From Gammaproteobacteria bacterium (GTDB lineage Bacteria; Pseudomonadota; Gammaproteobacteria; Pseudomonadales; Azotimanducaceae), in contig PBRQ01000021.1 in NCBI GenBank assembly GCA_002725995.1, forward strand, positions 4,888 through 58,030: DNA of 53,143 bases, written 5' to 3'. The notes below the pieces were generated by a model. That model was given only the letters and a program-made list of their open reading frames with translations. It was not told the origin of the DNA and ran no database searches. Positions 32,981 through 41,718 of the stretch are shown here, in pieces (the stretch's first letter is position 1; each line of letters starts with the position of its first letter). Made by a program: the position numbers and the translations under genes.

Positions 32981-33181
32981 GTGGCTCAAGATTTGGAAAG
33001 TGAGCATTATAGTAGCGACACGCCTCTTACGCGATGCATAACGAGGCCTGGCTTGGTGCTTTCTGCCAAGGTTGGGAAAATAACAGGAAGGAGTATGATC
33101 TGTGTGAGTGCTGGCTTCACGGCAAGCCTACTCGGGCGTAGGTAGCTGGACTAAATCAATCAAGCAGAGGCAAACAGAACC

Positions 33182-33613
33182 ATGGTTGAACTGAATGTAA
33201 GCAAGGATTTTGATGTGGCAGCGGAGAAGGTCTGGGCGTTATTGGTGGATTTTGGTGAATTCGAGAAGTGGTGGCCCATAGAACTGGATAGATTCGAGCT
33301 AGAAGGAGAAGGTCTCGGTATGATCAGGCATCTCTACCTTAATGGTCTGGCTGACCCAGTGAGTGAACGCCTGGACTCCCTAGATCATGAGAATATGGTT
33401 CTCTGCCTGTCCATTATTCGTGTCATGCCCGCCGGAATGACCGAATATAATGCTACCGGGACCATCACCAAAACCGGACCGGATTCCTGCCGGATGGACT
33501 ATAAGGGTGTATTTACGGCGGAAAAAGGCCGGGATGAAGGTGCATCGAGTTTTCTTCTTGGTGCTTATGAAACGATGTTTCAGGGCATTGGTGATACAGC
33601 GAAACAGATGTAA
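33182..33613 (+). CDS. SRPBCC (START/polyketide cyclase-like) family protein
   Basis: A 143-residue helix-grip protein with a hydrophobic pocket. The pattern SKDFDVAAEKVWALLVDFGE then FEKWWPIELDRFELEGEGLG and GMIRHLYLNG is typical of the PYR/PYL/Bet v 1-like polyketide cyclase group. No catalytic residues can be assigned. It is a paralogue of the protein at 44320-44865 (ELEGEGxGMIR.L and a C-terminal helix ending in a small tail). ATG 33182 has GAGG upstream. The nitroreductase gene starts 17 bases after its stop, so the two are co-transcribed. A small hydrophobic ligand, perhaps an intermediate of the local catabolism, is a plausible partner. Confidence 0.85.
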   Translation: MVELNVSKDFDVAAEKVWALLVDFGEFEKWWPIELDRFELEGEGLGMIRHLYLNGLADPVSERLDSLDHENMVLCLSIIRVMPAGMTEYNATGTITKTGPDSCRMDYKGVFTAEKGRDEGASSFLLGAYETMFQGIGDTAKQM

Positions 33614-33629
33614 GGTGAAGGGAGGTACG

Positions 33630-34301
33630 ATGGAAATCTACGATGTGATGCGGACAACATTTGCTGGTCGCGAATACACCGGGGAAGAACTCTCCACTGG
33701 GGTAATATATAGAATTCTTGATATGGCCCGGTTTGCACCAAGCGGAGGCAATCGGCAGGGATGGAAAGTCATTGTCGTGCGCGACGATGAAACCAGACGT
33801 TCACTGGTAAAACTGACGGAGCCGGCTGCCCGGCGCTATGTTGCGCAAATGACTTGCGGTGAAAATCCATGGAGTTCACTTGAACCTCCCGTTGTCAGTA
33901 CTGAGGAAATTGCTGAAACCCAGGTGCCATCGGTATTTACAGATCCTCTTATCAAGTCGTCGGTGGTTCTTATCCTGTGTCTTGATCTGAGCCTGGCAGC
34001 GTCCATGGACCAGCATTTGGACAGGGTTGGCATCATCACCGGGGCTTCCATTTACCCCTTTGCCTGGAATATTCTACTTGCGGCCAGAAGCGAAGGTTTT
34101 ACCGGTGCAATCACGACGCTCGCAGCAGCCGAGGAGCCGGGTATGAAAGAATTGTTTGGTTTACCGGACCATGTGGCCGTATGTGGAGTCGTTCCACTTG
34201 GGAAACCAGTCAAGCAACTCACCAGGCTCAAGCGAAAACCTGTGCAGGAATTTGCCATGTTGGAGAAGTGGGGAGGTCAGCCACTGGAGCCGGTTACCTG
34301 A
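33630..34301 (+). CDS. nitroreductase family FMN oxidoreductase
   Basis: A 223-residue FMN-dependent oxidoreductase. ATG 33630 (MEIYDVMRTTFAGREYTGEE) has GGAGG seven bases upstream; the frame extends further left inside the SRPBCC gene without a credible start. The FMN-binding segment ARFAPSGGNRQGWKVIVVRD at about residues 33-52 and the C-terminal GVVPLGKPVKQLTRLKRKPV are typical. Nitroreductases reduce nitro groups, quinones or enones; the in vivo substrate is unknown. It is co-transcribed with the SRPBCC protein and convergent with an SDR gene. Confidence 0.9.
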   Translation: MEIYDVMRTTFAGREYTGEELSTGVIYRILDMARFAPSGGNRQGWKVIVVRDDETRRSLVKLTEPAARRYVAQMTCGENPWSSLEPPVVSTEEIAETQVPSVFTDPLIKSSVVLILCLDLSLAASMDQHLDRVGIITGASIYPFAWNILLAARSEGFTGAITTLAAAEEPGMKELFGLPDHVAVCGVVPLGKPVKQLTRLKRKPVQEFAMLEKWGGQPLEPVT

Positions 34302-34345
34302 CCTGCCAATATTTTAGCTGCTTGATGGAGAGCAAGCGGGAGTAG

Positions 34346-35116
34346 CTACCAGCGAGCGCCACCACCATGAATGTATAGGCGCTCACCGGTCACATAGGTA
34401 TTCTTTGCACTGACAAAAAAGTGCACCACGTTAGCGACTTCCTCGGGCTGGCAGACGTGACCGAAGGGCATATTGGCATCTATTGTGCGCAGGTCATCAA
34501 CGCCTTGAGTCGCCTTTACCAGGCGCGAGCCCATCTCAGTTTCGACCAGACCCGGAGCCGCGATGTTGACACGGATACCATTGGCCATTTCTTCCTTGGC
34601 GAGGGTGAAGGCAAGCGCTTCAAGCGCACATTTGGCCATGTTGTAGGGTGCACCATTGGCACCAAGGCCCTGGGTTGCGGCACTAGAGATCATAACGATG
34701 TCGCCCCGGTCAAGCTCCCGCATCTTGGGAATGACCAGCCCGCTCAAAAAGTGGGAGGCGAGTGCATGGGTTGACACAACCCGCAGTAGTTCTTCCGGGT
34801 CAGTGTCTGCAACCGTTTTACCCCTGCTGGCGATACCAGCATTGTTGACCAGGATTCCAATCGGTCCCAGCTCTGTTTCTACCCTGGTTACAGCATCCCT
34901 GATGGCATCATAATCAGTGACGGATGACTGGCATGCTATCGCTCTTTGGCCCATCGCGGTGATTTCTGAGACTATGGCATCAGCCGCATCCTGGTCTTTT
35001 CGAAAAATCACAGCGACGTCAGCACCATCCGCCGCCATCGCCAGTGAAATTGCCCTTCCGACTCCACGGCTACCGCCCGTAACAAGGGCTACTCTTCCTT
35101 CTAGTGTGTCACTCAT
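34346..35116 (-). CDS. SDR family oxidoreductase (FabG-like)
   Basis: A 256-residue classical SDR. ATG 35116 has AAGGAA upstream. Cofactor site TGGSRGVGRA at residue 14, NNAGIAS, active site ISSAATQGLGANGAPYNMAK with standard Ser-Tyr spacing, and the C-terminal TYVTGERLYIHGGGARW. It looks like a 3-oxoacyl-ACP reductase-type protein with NADP preference suggested by the TGGSRGVG loop followed by VIFRKDQDA. It stands alone on the minus strand. The substrate is probably a hydroxy/oxo-acyl thioester or ring alcohol. Confidence 0.88.
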   Translation of the reverse strand: MSDTLEGRVALVTGGSRGVGRAISLAMAADGADVAVIFRKDQDAADAIVSEITAMGQRAIACQSSVTDYDAIRDAVTRVETELGPIGILVNNAGIASRGKTVADTDPEELLRVVSTHALASHFLSGLVIPKMRELDRGDIVMISSAATQGLGANGAPYNMAKCALEALAFTLAKEEMANGIRVNIAAPGLVETEMGSRLVKATQGVDDLRTIDANMPFGHVCQPEEVANVVHFFVSAKNTYVTGERLYIHGGGARW

Positions 35117-35348
35117 TTACATATTCCTTGGTTATTTATGTGATTCGTCTTAATTCAAGATCAAGTTTTTGGCATGCCTTGTAATTCCCAGATCTGTTCA
35201 TGGTGGTCCATGAGTATGCTGGACTTAAATGTTCTTTGCTGGCTTGGCAAATTACGAGTTTCTATCTCTATTGGATGATACTATGAAATAATTGTGTGAC
35301 GCACAGGATTTGCCCGTTGGGTAGGAAAATTCGGCCTCTGCTGCGGTG

Positions 35349-35861
35349 CTATTTGTGGAAAATGGGTGTGCGTTTTTCCATAAAAGCGCTTATCGCCTCT
35401 TTTGATTCACTGTTTCCAAAGCTTGGCATCAGGTTCTCGGCTTCCAACGCCAGGCTGTCTTTCCGAGATTGCGTAACGCCCCTGTTCAGATTAAGTTTCA
35501 TTCTCTCTAGCGCCATTGTCTGGCCGTTAGCAATGGAGCGTGCGAATTCCAAAGAATCTTCACGGAATGTTTGATCGGGAAACACCTTATTGAAGATCCT
35601 AAGTTCAGCTCCCTTGGCATCTGATTGAGCTGCGCCCATACCGCTGACATCGTTGCCGGAGAAGAAGGTTGTCCCTGCACTCGTAATCATTACGCAACCG
35701 ATTCGATCATCTTCTTCTACCAAAATCAATGTGCCCCTTAGTGCTGTGATGAGAATATAGCCGAGGACGTTTCGCTTGTCTGGTTTGTTCAGTGTGATCA
35801 CACAAACGCGGTCCTCTATGTGACGCAGCAGTTCTTCTGTACCCGTATTAATATTAATCAT
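35349..35861 (-). pseudogene. internally deleted enoyl-CoA hydratase/isomerase
   Basis: A 170-codon open frame with the two ends of a crotonase but not its core. Residues 1 to about 77 match the N-terminus through the first oxyanion-hole segment (TTFFSGNDVSGMG). The sequence then jumps to the C-terminal part (FNKVFPDQTFREDSLEFARS, ALERMKLNLNRGVT, MEKRTPIF). About 90-100 residues, including the GG oxyanion helix and the acid/base residues, are absent while the frame is intact. Full members have about 260-275 residues, as the gene at 46780-47601 does. The product cannot have crotonase activity by the known mechanism. Neighbouring genes on this side are unrelated. Confidence 0.75.
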
Positions 35862-36122
35862 AGTTCCGCCACTACAAAAATCTGCCTTGTTGAGAAATGA
35901 ATAGGATATCGAGACTTGCGTATGATTGAAAAGGTTCTTATGAATAGTCTTTGACCCCTTCTATGAAAGCACTCTATACAGGGACATGCGGCTGCCGCTT
36001 TTTTTTAATCTTTGTTTCCTGGTCATGGATATAAATGGAAGTGCAGGAGCAATGTGGTTACCATCAACCGACTTGCCCCAATTCAAAACTGGCAAACAAA
36101 AGCATGGCCTGAGTTTATTACA

Positions 36123-37019
36123 ATGACTGATTCTGCAGAAATAGATAGAAGTGATAGCGATTTCCTGAGTGAAGGAACCAAGTGTGCTGGGTGGCTCTTT
36201 TGCCCGCAGGGCATAGAAAAGCCACCAGTTGTCATTCTTGCGCACGGTTTTGCCGGTGAGCGGGCCTTCGGTCTCGTTGACTTTGCCCGGGAGTTTTTAG
36301 GCAATGGTTACGCGACCTTTGTTTTTGATTACCGGACCTTCGGTGATAGTGATGGCAGTCCCCGGAACCTTGTTGACCCAACACATCATGGTGCCGATTG
36401 GGATGCGGCGATCGCCCATGTGCGAAACATCGATCAGGTTGACCATGATCGAATCATTCTCTGGGGTACCTCTTTTAGTGGTGCTCACGTTATTTGCGCG
36501 GCGGCGAGGGACCAGAAAGTAACTGCGACGATATCCCAGGTTCCTTTTTCGGGGATACCAAAAGGCCCGGACATACCAAAAGCCAAGGTTTCATTTGGAC
36601 TGATGGTGCATATCCTATGGGATCTTGTTAAGACAGCGGTGACGGGTTCGCCGCATTATGTGCCAGTCGTTGGGCCTCCCGGTAGTACTGCACTTCTCAA
36701 TACACCTGAATGTGAGCCGGGTTATCGGGCCCTTATTCCTGAAGGGACAACCTTCGACAATCGGGTGCCAGCGAAATCTATGCTTAAGATAGGCGGATCT
36801 GATCCTATCTCGGCGGCCGAGAAAATTGTCTGCCCGGCGCTTGTGATTGCGGCGGAACAGGATTCACTCGTTCCCATTGAGCAGGCAAAGTATATGGCGT
36901 CAAAACTGAAAAACGGAGAGCTTCATACGCTGGCCTGTAACCACTTTGCACCTTATCGAGAAGAATGGTTCAAGGAAAACGTCAAGATCCAGATCGATTT
37001 CCTAAAGCGGGTGCTCTAG
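36123..37019 (+). CDS. alpha/beta hydrolase
   Basis: A 298-residue serine hydrolase. The start ATG 36123 (MTDSAEIDRSDSDFLSEGTK) is chosen although its ribosome site is poor; the frame is open to a TTG at 36012 with unfamily-like sequence. The oxyanion region is ILAHGFAGER, the nucleophile is in ILWGTSFSGAHV, the acid is Asp in AAEQDSLVP and the base is His in ACNHFAPYR. The fold resembles the YcjY/dienelactone hydrolase-like group acting on esters or amides. The gene end overlaps the convergent CoA-ligase gene by four bases. Confidence 0.87.
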   Translation: MTDSAEIDRSDSDFLSEGTKCAGWLFCPQGIEKPPVVILAHGFAGERAFGLVDFAREFLGNGYATFVFDYRTFGDSDGSPRNLVDPTHHGADWDAAIAHVRNIDQVDHDRIILWGTSFSGAHVICAAARDQKVTATISQVPFSGIPKGPDIPKAKVSFGLMVHILWDLVKTAVTGSPHYVPVVGPPGSTALLNTPECEPGYRALIPEGTTFDNRVPAKSMLKIGGSDPISAAEKIVCPALVIAAEQDSLVPIEQAKYMASKLKNGELHTLACNHFAPYREEWFKENVKIQIDFLKRVL

Positions 37020-38647
37020 CTATTTGTCAGCAAAGCGACCGCGTTTTCGCGCAGCTCAACCTTGCGGACTTTACCCGATGCTGTCATTGGAAGCTCGTCC
37101 ACAAAAAGCACGTGACGAGGTATTTTAAATGAGGCCATCTTTCCCCGACAGAACTCAATGATGTTATCTTCACAGAGATCTTCGCCGGGTTTAGGCTGCA
37201 CATAAGCAACAGCCACTTCGGTTAGGCGAGGGTCGGGAAAGCCAATGACAGCGACCTGTTGCACACCATCAGCGCCCAGCAGTAAAGCTTCCACCTCCAT
37301 CGGGTCGACATTCTCCCCACCGACCTTGAGCATATCCTTGTATCGGCCGAGAAAGCGAAAATAGCCATCTGCTCGACGTATTCCCGTGTCGCCAGTATGG
37401 AACCATCCCTCCTCATCATAGCTGTCAGCGGTTTCTTTTGGCTTGTTGTAGTACCCCATCATCAAACCATAACCCTTGAAAACGATTTCACCTTCCTCGT
37501 CGATTGCCCGCTCTTTGTTGGTTTCCGGGTCAAGGATACGGCACTCAAATCCAGGCGCTGGATAACCTGAAGATTCGGTTCGCTGCTCAATGCTGTCACC
37601 GAGGGAGCCCACCAGTGCGCCTACACCCATTTCACTCATCCCAAAGCCTGTGATGGAAGCCAGCGGGGCGAGCACTTCTGCCGCCTTTCGGCATATCTGA
37701 ACCGAGCTTTTCGTGCCAGCGGCGAATACGCCGCAGCGAAGGCTTGAGACGTCTGCTTTTAGACGTTCCTGGGATTCCGTCAGGTCCTTCAGATGGGTTT
37801 CAAAGCCGTGCATGATCGTAACACCCTCGGTTTCCACCAGGCGGATGCATTCATCGGGTGCAAATGTTTCCATCAGAACCTGGCGTGCACCGGTCAGCAT
37901 TGAAGTGAGTGCACATTCTGAGTATGAGAAGAGATGAAATAGCGGCAGGTAATTCAGGATCGTATCGTTCTCGGTAATGGCCATGCGAAAGGCACGCTCC
38001 TCAATCAGGCGAAGCATAATGTGGTTGTGCATCACCCCCTTTGGGAAGCCTGTCGTGCCGGAGGTGTACATGATAAATGCTGGAAGGTCTGGGTCACATG
38101 CTTCGATTCTTGCATCCAGGATAGTGTCGCTAACGCTGGCACCCGTATCGAGCATTTTCTGCCAGTGAACACAACCGGTGTATTCAGTATCACCTAGAAT
38201 GATGACGCTTCTCATCTCGGAAAAATCCGGATCCTCCATGGCAAATCCGCTTTCAGGCAATTTGACAACCTCCTGGACCATTTCCAGAAAATTTACTGGA
38301 CCCGAGGTGTCATGGGTAATCAGGTAACGTGCATCTGATTGCTTTAGCAGATATGCCAGATCGTGAGTACGAAAGCGTGAATTTACAGGCACCTGTACGG
38401 CACCAATGCGGGCCAGTGCGAACATGGTGAAGATCCACTCTGGCCGGTTCATTAACCAGAGTGCCACGTGATCACCGGGGCTTACACCCAATTGGATCAG
38501 CCCGCAGGCAACTTCATCTACTCGCTTGCGAACCTCCAGAAAACTATAGCGCTCATCTTTGAATACAAGAGCTTCTCTATCACCAAATCGTTCTGACATG
38601 GTGTCGACCAGTGAACCGAAGGTTTTCTTGGTGTACCACTCTATCAT
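37016..38647 (-). CDS. AMP-forming acyl-CoA ligase (FadD-like)
   Basis: A 543-residue ANL ligase not closely similar to the pair at 5146 and 20076. Motifs: IMYTSGTTGFPKGVMHNHIM near residue 185, GMSEMGVGALVG (A5), GWFHTGDTGIRRADGYFRFL (A7), GRYKDMLKVGGENVDPMEVE (A8) and the A10 lysine in MTASGKVRK. The A8 and A10 forms are those of fatty-acyl/aryl-CoA synthetases. ATG 38647 begins MIEWYTKKTFGSL. It lies 16 bases after the start side of the homoserine dehydrogenase-like gene and is likely co-transcribed with it. Its substrate is unknown. Confidence 0.92.
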   Translation of the reverse strand: MIEWYTKKTFGSLVDTMSERFGDREALVFKDERYSFLEVRKRVDEVACGLIQLGVSPGDHVALWLMNRPEWIFTMFALARIGAVQVPVNSRFRTHDLAYLLKQSDARYLITHDTSGPVNFLEMVQEVVKLPESGFAMEDPDFSEMRSVIILGDTEYTGCVHWQKMLDTGASVSDTILDARIEACDPDLPAFIMYTSGTTGFPKGVMHNHIMLRLIEERAFRMAITENDTILNYLPLFHLFSYSECALTSMLTGARQVLMETFAPDECIRLVETEGVTIMHGFETHLKDLTESQERLKADVSSLRCGVFAAGTKSSVQICRKAAEVLAPLASITGFGMSEMGVGALVGSLGDSIEQRTESSGYPAPGFECRILDPETNKERAIDEEGEIVFKGYGLMMGYYNKPKETADSYDEEGWFHTGDTGIRRADGYFRFLGRYKDMLKVGGENVDPMEVEALLLGADGVQQVAVIGFPDPRLTEVAVAYVQPKPGEDLCEDNIIEFCRGKMASFKIPRHVLFVDELPMTASGKVRKVELRENAVALLTNS

Positions 38648-38663
38648 GGCATTCGCTCTTGGG

Positions 38664-39707
38664 CTAGGTTTTGGAAAAGGTCAGAATATCGCCGATGATT
38701 GCATACCCGGTTTCAATACGGCCGGCCCCGGGGCCTATCAAAGTGATATCTCCCAGGAGATCGGTGCTGAAAGTTACGGCGTTGATGGCCGCCCCAACAC
38801 CATATAACGGGTGCTCAGCATCCAGCTTTACAGGTTCAACGGAGCCTTGAATTTGTCCATCGACATTCTCGAGGGTGCCTATCAGCTTCCATCTTTGGTT
38901 CTCGGTCTGTGCAGCCTGGATTTGATCACGGGTGACGCCACTGATACCGGTACAACTGACGTCGCCCATCGTCATGCTCTGGTCCATCACGAGGTTGGCT
39001 AGAATGACGACCTTGGCTGCTGCATCGTGGCCATCCACATCGCCGGTGGGGTCCGCTTCCGCATAGCCTTTCACCTGGGCTTCTTCCAATGCATCCGCAT
39101 AGTCTGCACCCTTCTCCATCTCGCCAAGTATATAGTTGGTTGTGCCGTTCAGAATGCCCTGAATTCGTGTAACACCAGCGGCCGCCAACATATTCATACT
39201 CACCGCCAGGGCGGGCGTGCCACTCATGACAGTACCTTCTACACCGATTTTACCGCCGTGCTTCTTGCTCAGCTTAAGTAATTGGGGGAAATGAAGTGCC
39301 GCGGGGCCCTTGTTGGTTGTGGAGACATTCATTCCCGCCTCGAGTGCCTGGGTCATATGGCTTAGTGCCGGTTCACCCGTCGCCAGATCAGTATAGGAAA
39401 GCTCCACTAATACATTAGCGCCACTTTTTTCGATAGTCTCCTGCGCATCCCAGCCTCTATTGGCCGCAGGGAAATCTTCCAGATCACCCTTGTCCCTGAT
39501 TTGATCCAACAGGGCCAGAGGGTCAAACCCTTTTGGGTCTGCGATACTGCCCTTGTAGAGGTCGCAGATAGCCACAATGCGAATATCAGCGTCATGTTTA
39601 TCGCGCAGCAGTTGCGCCGTTGTCGACAGAATTTCTGCCAGCCCTTGACCTACGTTGCCAAAGCCGATCATTGCAAGATTAAATTTTATGGTCTGTCTCC
39701 CGTACAA
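38664..39707 (-). CDS. homoserine dehydrogenase-like protein without ACT domain
   Basis: A 347-residue NAD(P)-dependent protein. NLAMIGFGNVGQGLAEIL is the Rossmann cofactor site, ELSYTDLATGEPALSHMTQA and STTNKGPAALHFPQLLK follow, and KGYAEADPTGDVDGHDAAAK is the homoserine dehydrogenase signature. The C-terminal regulatory ACT domain of the usual 430-residue enzyme is missing. The start is uncertain: TTG 39707 gives MYGRQT before IKFNLAMIG but lacks a ribosome site, while GGGAGA lies six bases before an ATA at 39687-39689 exactly where MKFNLAMIG would be expected. ATG 39674 or so would cut the first strand. It may catalyse another oxidation than homoserine, as it sits with a CoA ligase. Confidence 0.88.
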   Translation of the reverse strand: MYGRQTIKFNLAMIGFGNVGQGLAEILSTTAQLLRDKHDADIRIVAICDLYKGSIADPKGFDPLALLDQIRDKGDLEDFPAANRGWDAQETIEKSGANVLVELSYTDLATGEPALSHMTQALEAGMNVSTTNKGPAALHFPQLLKLSKKHGGKIGVEGTVMSGTPALAVSMNMLAAAGVTRIQGILNGTTNYILGEMEKGADYADALEEAQVKGYAEADPTGDVDGHDAAAKVVILANLVMDQSMTMGDVSCTGISGVTRDQIQAAQTENQRWKLIGTLENVDGQIQGSVEPVKLDAEHPLYGVGAAINAVTFSTDLLGDITLIGPGAGRIETGYAIIGDILTFSKT

Positions 39708-39875
39708 GTTATATCTATCTATTTTGGGTCGGTTGCCTGAAGGTGGTGTGAGTCATTTCCTTGCAACTGAGGTCTGGAATTGGTCCAGCAAAATTATAGT
39801 ACCAGAGTCACAAATTTCAATCATGTGGGACTTGAGAAAATCCGAAGCTGCTTGTCGTATTCCCGCGCTGGCCAA

Positions 39876-41204
39876 TCAGTCTAATGCCAGGCTCCTCATG
39901 CGCTCCGGGAGAAATGGAATCTCACGAATGCGGATGCCGGTTGCGTCAAAAACGGCGTTACCAATAGCTGCCGGAGATGGCCCCTGGGTTGCCTCTCCAG
40001 CTCCCAGACTTGGTGCACCGAGTTGATTGAGGAGGATCGTTTCTATCGTTGGAACTTCAGGGAACGTGAGAATAGGGTAGCTATCCCAGTTGTCGCTGAC
40101 CGACGCATATTCATCGAACTGCACAGTTTCTTTCAAGGTCCAGCTCGCTGCCTGAATGACTTCTTCCTCCAACTGATTCGTTAGGCCGTCCGCATCGATA
40201 ATCTGCCCGGCATCAGCGGAAATAACGGTATGCTGCAGGCTGATTTCAAAAGTTTCCTGGTTTACTCCAAGGATGACACCGACTGTAGCGTAACATTTGC
40301 TGTTCTTGTAGCGGGAAAAGGCGAGGCTGCGACCATATTGGTAACCTGCAAGTTCAATGCTTCTATACTCGTTCAGGCGGACTGCGGCGCTCTTGATCAC
40401 TTCTTTTGCTCGAATGTCTTTCAGGTGGTCCAGTCGAAATTGAATAGCGTTCTGTCCGTTTGTCAGGGCCAGTTCGTTCATGGAGGATTCGATGGCAAAC
40501 ACATTTGCAAAGGCGCCGAGAGAACGAGTTGAAGATGTTCTTACCTTCTTGTCTTTGATGAGGTTCTTGATGATTCTTTTTTCAGGAATTTCATAATAGG
40601 GGTCAGCATTTCTGTGAATGCCCCCATGAACTGCAAGAAGAGACCGTGCCTGTGCTCGTGGTACCTTGTCCGCCTTCTGCCAGGCGGCAACTAGATTTGA
40701 GGCTTCCCCCATGGGAAATGGTCTGCCCAGGTGAGTCTGGCTGTAGATGGCAGCATTCCATGTGTCGATAGGACCGTCCGTGACGCATGGTCCAGCTCAA
40801 TCAACGTTGCCGGGCTGAAGGGTTCCCACAGGTGTTCGTTATCACGGTGCCATTGCAGGAAAATTGGATACCCCGGGTAGTGACAGGCGAGCAGCGCAGC
40901 ACCCATAGCAGCATCGGCACCATTGTGCTCGTAGCAGCCAGCGTTCTCCTTGTGAATAACCGTGATCTGGTCGGGGCTGATAGCTAGCGCGTGGGCGATA
41001 GCTGCGCGGATAACATGGGGTCCCTGGCTATGGCTATAGATGGTCAGGCAGCTATCGATAAATTCTGCAATTGCAGCAGAGGGTCCGATGGAGCCGAGCA
41101 GGTGGTAGGGTTTAAAATAGGTTGCAGTACAGCGGTTGCCCTCGGTCACGACGAGAGGTGGGTGAGTGTTTGACGTCTTGTATCCTGCATGGCGAGAGAC
41201 CCAC
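39876..41204 (-). pseudogene. molybdenum hydroxylase large subunit (CoxL/IorB-like), truncated and frameshifted
   Basis: Only the back part of a xanthine-oxidase-family molybdopterin subunit remains. The upstream piece (41204 to about 40785) reads TSNTHPPLVVTEGN, then TATYFKPYHLLGSIGPSAAI, YSHSQGPHVIRAAIAHALAI and ENAGCYEHNGADAAMGAALL. At about 40784-40786 one base appears to be missing; the reading resumes one frame over as DGPIDTWNAAIYSQTHLGRP and continues to LGAGEATQGPSPAAIGNAV, with the catalytic Glu of GEA. An in-frame TAG precedes the fragment near 41217. At least 300 N-terminal residues and the 2Fe-2S partner are absent. The enzyme would have hydroxylated a N-heterocycle or similar compound. 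Confidence 0.82.
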
Positions 41205-41276
41205 CACTATAGTTCAAACTTGAAAATTTAGTTTTCTGATGTGGATCATACCAGAGGCAGCAGTGATGTAGATTGC

Positions 41277-41428
41277 ATGGGTGCTGCTCCTGATGATGTT
41301 GTACAGATGGTTGGCGCTACCTATACCGATGACTTTGAGCGACGGAATGGCGTTTGGAAAATTCCCGCCGCGTTGTGACGATGCATTACTTCAACCCAGC
41401 CCCCGATGTGGAGATGAGTGCGACTTAG
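41277..41428 (+). pseudogene. SnoaL/NTF2-like protein, C-terminal fragment with frameshift
   Basis: ATG 41277 opens MGAAPDDVVQMVGATYTDDF then ERRNGVWKI, stopping at TGA 41376. One frame over the homology continues as RVVTMHYFNPAPDVEMSAT to TAG 41426. GxYxDxFERRxGxWKIxxRVV is the usual end of SnoaL-like proteins, so a one-base deletion near 41367-41372 is inferred. The N-terminal half is missing. Confidence 0.65.
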
Positions 41429-41429
41429 C

Positions 41430-41718
41430 CAGTGACATTCTCTGGGTTACCAATTCTGATCAACTGTTTACCGGTATTTTCACCGGCGACCATTATTCGA
41501 CGGGGTATTATTCCTATATCTGGGCGGAGGTTCTGGACGCTGATGGTTTTGAAGCTTTCAAGGAAAAAGGGATCTTTGATTCTGCTACGGCAGACTCCTT
41601 CCGCAGGAATATCCTGGAAAAAAGTGGTACGGATGACCCCATGGCGCTCTATCGCGAGTTTCGTGGACGTGAGCCGGATGTAGAATCCTTGTTAAAAAAA
41701 CGTGGTCTGACAAGCTAG
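41430..41718 (+). pseudogene. M3 family metallopeptidase, C-terminal fragment
   Basis: The end of an oligopeptidase A/dipeptidyl carboxypeptidase: FTGIFTGDHYSTGYYSYIWA, EVLDADGFEAFKEKGIFDSA, FRRNILEKSGTDDPMALYRE and FRGREPDVESLLKKRGL to the stop. The active-site HExxH and everything upstream (over 500 residues) are missing; the frame upstream to 41281 reads through the SnoaL fragment and is not peptidase sequence. Confidence 0.8.

Noticed and set aside
32981-33180. Possible tnaC-type leader peptide upstream of tryptophanase
   Set aside because: The only short ORF seen (MHRVRGVSLL) has no Trp codon, and no Rho-site-like stretch is evident.
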